Source: Blastocatellia bacterium
GTDB lineage: Bacteria > Acidobacteriota > Blastocatellia > UBA7656
DNA: 16,242 bases
Direction of reading: 5' to 3'
Assembly (NCBI GenBank): GCA_022615215.1
Contig: JAKEHD010000088.1
Span: forward strand, 1 to 16,242
The translations under genes and the position numbers were made by a program. Under the pieces are notes generated by a model that was not told the DNA's origin, did not search any database, and saw only the letters and a program-made list of their open reading frames with translations. The number at the start of each line of letters is the position of its first letter. The first letter of the stretch is position 1. This document shows, one piece after another, positions 13,201 through 16,242 of this stretch.

Positions 13201-14889
13201 CCGCCGCCGCTCGTCATTCTGACCCAGCAACTCCCAGACACTGCGGCCGAGCGGCCCTACAATCAAACCTTGCAGGCGGGGGGCGGTGTGCCCCCTTACG
13301 CGTGGAGCCTGTCGAGCGGAAGCCTCGGCGAGGGATTGAACCTCTCGACGGCAGGCGTAATTTCCGGCACGCCCACAAGAGCGGGCACGAACGTGTTCGT
13401 CGTGCGCGTGACCGATTCGGCCGGGCAATCCGTCCTGCGCACGCTGGCCATAAAGGTGACTCCTGCCGACCGCATAGCGCCGTTCGGCAATATGGAAACG
13501 CCCGACAACAACTCCACGCTCAACATTACGGCCACCGTCACAGGCTGGGCGCTCGACAATGTAGGCGTAGCCCGCGTGGAAGTGCTCGTCGACGGCGGCA
13601 TCGTGGGCGAAGCGATATACGGACTCAACAGGCCCGATATAGCCGCCGTGTGGAGCGGATTCGCGAACGCAGACAAATCCGGCTTCAACTTCACTTTCGA
13701 CACAAGGGAGTTCAGCAACGGCGAGCATACGCTTACTGCGCGAATACTCGACGCGGCCGGCAATGCAACCGTTATAGGGACCAGGACCGTAAAGATACAG
13801 AACCAGACGCTCGTCATCACGACCACCGACATCCCGAAAGGAAGAAAGACCATTCCCTATAGCAAACAACTGACTGCTGCCAACGGCGCGCCTCCTTACA
13901 ACTGGGCGATCAACTCAGGTTCGCTGCCTTCGGGCCTGTCGCTGAATACACAGGGCGTGATTTCGGGGACGCCCACCGTCTTCGGCACTTTCCCCTTCGG
14001 CGTTCGAGTCACGGACTCGGCAGGCGCGTCAGCGGTCGCAAGCTTCAGCATGATAATCCTCCCGGATGTCGAACCGCTGAGAATAATAAGCGAAGGCGAT
14101 CTTGCTCCGGGCACGGTCGGGCTTGAATACTCGCATCAATTACTCTTCATAGGAGGGCGCGGGCCTTACACCTGGAGCATGGGGACGGGGTCGCTTCCCG
14201 ATGGGTTGTCTTTGGATTCGTTCTCAGGCCGGATTACAGGCACGCCCACGCAGGGGGGCACATTCAGTTTCACCGCGCGCATCACCGATTCCGCGCAGAC
14301 GACCGCCACATCGAACACGCTCAGGATAACCGTTGAGATCGCGCCGCTTGTGATAACGAGCGAAGGCAACCTGACGCAGGGCGTAGTGGGCGCTTCTTAT
14401 ATGGAGCAACTCACGTCTTCGGGCGGGCAGGGACCGTTCACCTGGAGTTTGAATACAGGGGATTTGCCTCCGGGCCTTTCGATTCAGGCAAGCACAGGAA
14501 ATATAACGGGCACTCCGACCGAAGCCGGAGAGTACGAGTTCACCGTAAAATTGACCGACTCGACTTCGACCTTCGTCACCTCCGGCACGCTCAGAATCAC
14601 TATCGGAATAGGGCCGCTCGTGATTATAAGCGCGGGGACGCTCACTCCCGGCGTTGTGGGCCTTGCTTACATGCACGACCTGGAATCCTCCGGCGGGCAG
14701 GGACCATTCACATGGACCATCGAGAGCGGAGCTTTGCCTGACGGACTTCAGCTTGAGGCAAGCACGGGAAAGATAACAGGCACTCCGACCTCAGCCGGAG
14801 AGTTTAACTTCACCGTGAAGCTGACCGACTCGACCTCCACAAATGTTATATCAGGGCCACTGAAGATCGTCATCTCAGGGCCGTCATAG
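10204..14889 (+). CDS. Giant secreted zincin-like protein with FN3 and ten He_PIG-type Ig repeats
   Basis: The product has 1561 residues. It opens with a signal peptide (1-23, leucine-rich core). Residues 40-105 resemble a propeptide-inhibitor fold (YALILVDADSKDDLARARDF). A charged linker follows. A metallopeptidase-like domain lies at about 190-440 with HETGHIF..CDEY at 377-389 (His377, Glu378, His381; Asp387/Glu388 as candidate third ligand). A cysteine-rich loop and a possible Met-turn (PCMMR, about 424-428) come next. Residues 455-548 form a fibronectin type III domain. Six putative-Ig (He_PIG) repeats follow (552-1089: PY.W....G.LP.GL.L...G.ISGTPT..G...F.V...D). A different Ig-like module lies at about 1090-1202 (VTGWALDNVGVARVEVLVDG), then four more He_PIG repeats (1203-1561). 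Pro-rich strings separate repeats 4-6. AGAGG lies ten bases upstream. It is probably surface-displayed or released. The zinc peptidase call is motif-based and the substrate is unknown. Confidence 0.88.
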   Translation: MARVAYLCCALLLLLLASGRPAGTEPDRVPSARSSPGRMGQYALILVDADSKDDLARARDFITAQGGTVAFVFPPRAIFAWVSPEVEARILGQHKIDSIHRSEVQAGSTTRGRRPDFADRETRAAINIFNDFISGRASARAQAEREAENPQSASRPERPALAGDGEPRPQINKDDFIRNLRSMGAERSLSSIQSKASPQFLSNSDVMDGRVAVAVFFIESNGQIDPNVHSWSQTDRDTAFAQVIEGLNWWVDQSTAFGLSRPLQFTVVPFFPDHPACQQPYEPILHRASDAHLWINRIMTSMGSVSGDIFSRVAAFDRRIRDENNADWAFTIFLAYNPSPARTSFLDGRASWAYIGGPHTNILFRSYGWPLSRVVTHETGHIFYACDEYSQSGSQTCSCTCAPEVRPAATNGNCEESSCNPGSVPCMMRINEFALCQYTVAQIGWTGSVLPPSPTVPTELVATAAAPTQVDLIWHDTSRGTPGAALGFQIERRGGSSAIFHEVATVSASSNTFSDTTVLPDTAYGYRVRAFNQSGESPYSSEAPVTTPITQPSLSVTTANLADAVVDVPYSRTLNASGGTSPYVWQIETGALPSGLQLSQTGTISGTPDTAGTSNFVARVTDADNRSTTKGLSLTVKPAAPLTITTGALPAASVGTTYSQALGASGGQTPYNWAVQSGRLPEGLTLNQTAGVIAGTPEEPGSTSFVIALSDATGANITKSLSIAVNPGLLELTVITASLPDAIVGQDYSHALKAEGGNAPYRWELKGGSLPDGLRLSEAGMITGRPTAPGETEFELQVSDQSGQTSAKQLTIDVEPPPELTILNQADLPLGAIGIPYHVTLNATAGVPPYKWIKKNKPKFGTLPDGIRVSKDGTISGTPTAQGTFDFTVRVVDATGKKAAKPFTIEVGPPPPPLEIRTTVLASASRGLPYRFALEAGGGLPPYTWSIDTGVLPDGLTMNAEGVISGTATTIGSLSFTVRLLDSIGTSTLKTLTLAVIPPPPPLVILTQQLPDTAAERPYNQTLQAGGGVPPYAWSLSSGSLGEGLNLSTAGVISGTPTRAGTNVFVVRVTDSAGQSVLRTLAIKVTPADRIAPFGNMETPDNNSTLNITATVTGWALDNVGVARVEVLVDGGIVGEAIYGLNRPDIAAVWSGFANADKSGFNFTFDTREFSNGEHTLTARILDAAGNATVIGTRTVKIQNQTLVITTTDIPKGRKTIPYSKQLTAANGAPPYNWAINSGSLPSGLSLNTQGVISGTPTVFGTFPFGVRVTDSAGASAVASFSMIILPDVEPLRIISEGDLAPGTVGLEYSHQLLFIGGRGPYTWSMGTGSLPDGLSLDSFSGRITGTPTQGGTFSFTARITDSAQTTATSNTLRITVEIAPLVITSEGNLTQGVVGASYMEQLTSSGGQGPFTWSLNTGDLPPGLSIQASTGNITGTPTEAGEYEFTVKLTDSTSTFVTSGTLRITIGIGPLVIISAGTLTPGVVGLAYMHDLESSGGQGPFTWTIESGALPDGLQLEASTGKITGTPTSAGEFNFTVKLTDSTSTNVISGPLKIVISGPS

Positions 14890-14983
14890 CTCTGAAGGGC
14901 GGTTGAGAATTCCGCTCGTTTATGGGATGATCGTATATCAAACTCTACAGTGCTGTATGATGGGGTGTTGAAACTTTCAGGCT

Positions 14984-14989
14984 GAGGAG
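14984..14989 (+). promoter_or_regulatory. Strong Shine-Dalgarno that fixes the VWA gene start
   Basis: GAGGAG stands seven bases before ATG 14997. A TATGAT at 14956-14961 in the same 107-base spacer is a possible -10 box, without a clear -35 partner. Confidence 0.6.
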
Positions 14990-14996
14990 CATTCTC

Positions 14997-16208
14997 ATGG
15001 TCTCTTTGAAGTCTGCCCGTCGTGCAGGTCTTTTTATCCTCCCCTTCGTGATTTTGCCTTTCGGCAATCCCACAAGCTCTGCGCAGTCGCGCCCGTTCGA
15101 GCGCAGCTTTTTTATTTTCGATAAGCCTCAAATCATCATTTCGAATGCCACTACGATTTCGATTGCTCCGTGGGACAGAAACGAGGTGTCGCTCGTTGCA
15201 GAATCTTCTGGCGCTGAGGTGCTCGATAAAGAGGTGAAGATCAAGCAGAATAAAAACAAGCTGGAAGTGTCGTTTCATCCGTCGAAGCCCGATAAGGGTA
15301 TATTGCTGACCTTGAAAGTGCCCCCGCGATCAGTTCTCGATATCAATATCGACAATACTAAAATCCATATCAAACATCCTGTAGAGCCGGTAAAAGTAAG
15401 CGCCAATCAGAGCTTAATACATCTCGATGTTCCGGAGAGTACCGAACTCGACATGGAAAAGGCTCTCAAGGCGCGTAGATACCAGCAAATGCAGGGCGCA
15501 AGGGTGACAGTGGGCATAGGGGGACGCCGCTCAGGCAAGGGACCGCCGCACATAAAGGCAGAGACCGATAGAGCGGTGATTGTGAGCCATGGTCCTATCG
15601 AACCTCCTCACCGTCCGATGACTTATGCGGCCCACGTGATCGCGCGCCATAATGGTTTTATGGGCAGCAGCCTGCGCAAGTCTTACCCGCACCTTATAAG
15701 GCCGCCTGGCGCCCGTCGCGATTCCGTTGCAGCCCCCCTCGCGACCGAAAAGGAGGAAGGGGCTTTGAGGCTGGAGACTCACCTCATCAATTTGAATATC
15801 AGCGTGACCGACAGAAGCGGCAAGGCTATGCCCGGTCTCAAGCAAAACGATTTCAGCGTTTATGAAGACGGAGTATTACAACCAATCTCTTTCTTCTCCC
15901 CGGAAGAGTCTCCATTCAACCTCATTCTTCTGATCGATCTGAGCGGCAGCGTGAGAGACAAGATCGATCTCATCAGGGAAACTGCGATCCATTTTATCGA
16001 TATCACGAACGCGCAGGACAGCGTCGGGGTCATAACTTTTACCACCGATGTGATTACCGTCTCGCACCTGACACGTGACCGCGAGGAGTTGCGCGACCGT
16101 ATCAACTTCATGCAACCGCCCTGGGGCGGGACCCATTTCTACGACGCGCTCGGTTACGTTCTGATTCAGGAATTGAGGAGGGCCAGGGGCAGCGCAATGC
16201 GGTCATAG
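14997..16208 (+). CDS. Secreted VWA-domain protein (VWFA-related), frame broken near the end
   Basis: The frame gives 403 residues. A signal peptide (about 1-29, ending SSAQ) is followed by a beta-rich region at 35-150 (IIISNATTISIAPWDRNEVS), resembling DUF4097-like adhesin repeats. A low-complexity basic linker leads to the VWFA-related segment common in Acidobacteria from about 255: LINLNISVTDRSGKAMPGL, then DFSVYEDG, then the VWA core with MIDAS residues ILLIDLSGS and GGTHFYDAL. After LRRARG the frame diverges and stops at TAG 16208. In the neighbouring frame the DNA reads GQRNAVIAITDGHDNAIE to the window edge, exactly the next conserved VWA strand (TDG, third MIDAS loop). One base is therefore missing in the G run at 16186-16189, by mutation, assembly error or, less likely, programmed slippage. 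The true gene continues beyond the window. Confidence 0.85.
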   Translation: MVSLKSARRAGLFILPFVILPFGNPTSSAQSRPFERSFFIFDKPQIIISNATTISIAPWDRNEVSLVAESSGAEVLDKEVKIKQNKNKLEVSFHPSKPDKGILLTLKVPPRSVLDINIDNTKIHIKHPVEPVKVSANQSLIHLDVPESTELDMEKALKARRYQQMQGARVTVGIGGRRSGKGPPHIKAETDRAVIVSHGPIEPPHRPMTYAAHVIARHNGFMGSSLRKSYPHLIRPPGARRDSVAAPLATEKEEGALRLETHLINLNISVTDRSGKAMPGLKQNDFSVYEDGVLQPISFFSPEESPFNLILLIDLSGSVRDKIDLIRETAIHFIDITNAQDSVGVITFTTDVITVSHLTRDREELRDRINFMQPPWGGTHFYDALGYVLIQELRRARGSAMRS

Positions 16209-16242
16209 CCATAACCGATGGCCACGATAATGCCATTGAAAA
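16188..16242 (+). pseudogene. Continuation of the VWA gene in the shifted frame, cut by window end
   Basis: Starting within the GGGG run, the frame reads GQRNAVIAITDGHDNAIE without a stop to the last base. It restores the VWA fold's TDG strand, so it belongs to the same gene as the 14997 frame. Whether the break is biological or a homopolymer error cannot be told from one sequence. Confidence 0.75.

Noticed and set aside
12928..13209. CCG trinucleotide runs at about 12930 and 13197
   Set aside because: They simply encode the proline-rich linkers between Ig repeats and need no separate explanation.

Overview
The window looks like a stretch of an Acidobacteriota chromosome, most plausibly class Blastocatellia. 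This is inferred from moderately high GC, a VWFA-related secreted protein of the kind abundant in that phylum, a giant secreted protein built of He_PIG-type Ig repeats, nuclease-fold Uma2 and Rpn-like genes, and short heptanucleotide-repeat elements between genes. No rRNA or tRNA anchors the assignment, so it is a moderate-confidence guess.

Layout. (1) 1-3618, all minus strand: a secreted protein of unknown function (3618-2854) is translationally coupled by a 4-base overlap to uvrC (2857-1004). A 22-codon leader reading frame (946-878) follows, overlapping by 4 bases an Rpn-type PD-(D/E)XK nuclease gene that runs off the window start. (2) 3808-5943, plus strand: an OmpA-domain coiled-coil envelope protein, a PfkB-family sugar kinase, and a small membrane-anchored coiled-coil protein that appears to be leaderless. 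(3) 5944-6174: a convergent spacer with three degenerate 48-base tandem units closed by a heptad-repeat hairpin. (4) 8388-6175, minus: ribosomal protein S1 with six S1 domains and unusually long acidic tails. (5) 8410-8881: noncoding DNA with a candidate S1 promoter, a 12-base palindrome and stable hairpins. (6) 9559-8882, minus: a Uma2-family endonuclease. (7) 9560-10203: 644 bases without a convincing gene, ending in a heptad-repeat hairpin. (8) 10204-14889, plus: a 1561-residue secreted zincin-like protein with FN3 and ten Ig-like repeats. (9) 14997 to the end, plus: a VWA-domain secreted protein whose frame is broken by an apparent one-base loss in a G run at 16186-16189.

The genes do not form one pathway. 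The informational genes (uvrC, rpsA) are housekeeping, and the rest are envelope or secreted proteins and mobile-type nuclease-fold genes. The most unusual shared theme is three intergenic elements (4516-4605, 5987-6157, 10105-10185). They have unrelated sequences but the same plan: 7-base repeats arranged as inverted arms. I see no complete defence, biosynthetic or mobile system. The best leads are these elements, the antitoxin-like mini-frame fused to the Rpn-type gene, the frameshifted VWA gene and the secreted zincin.
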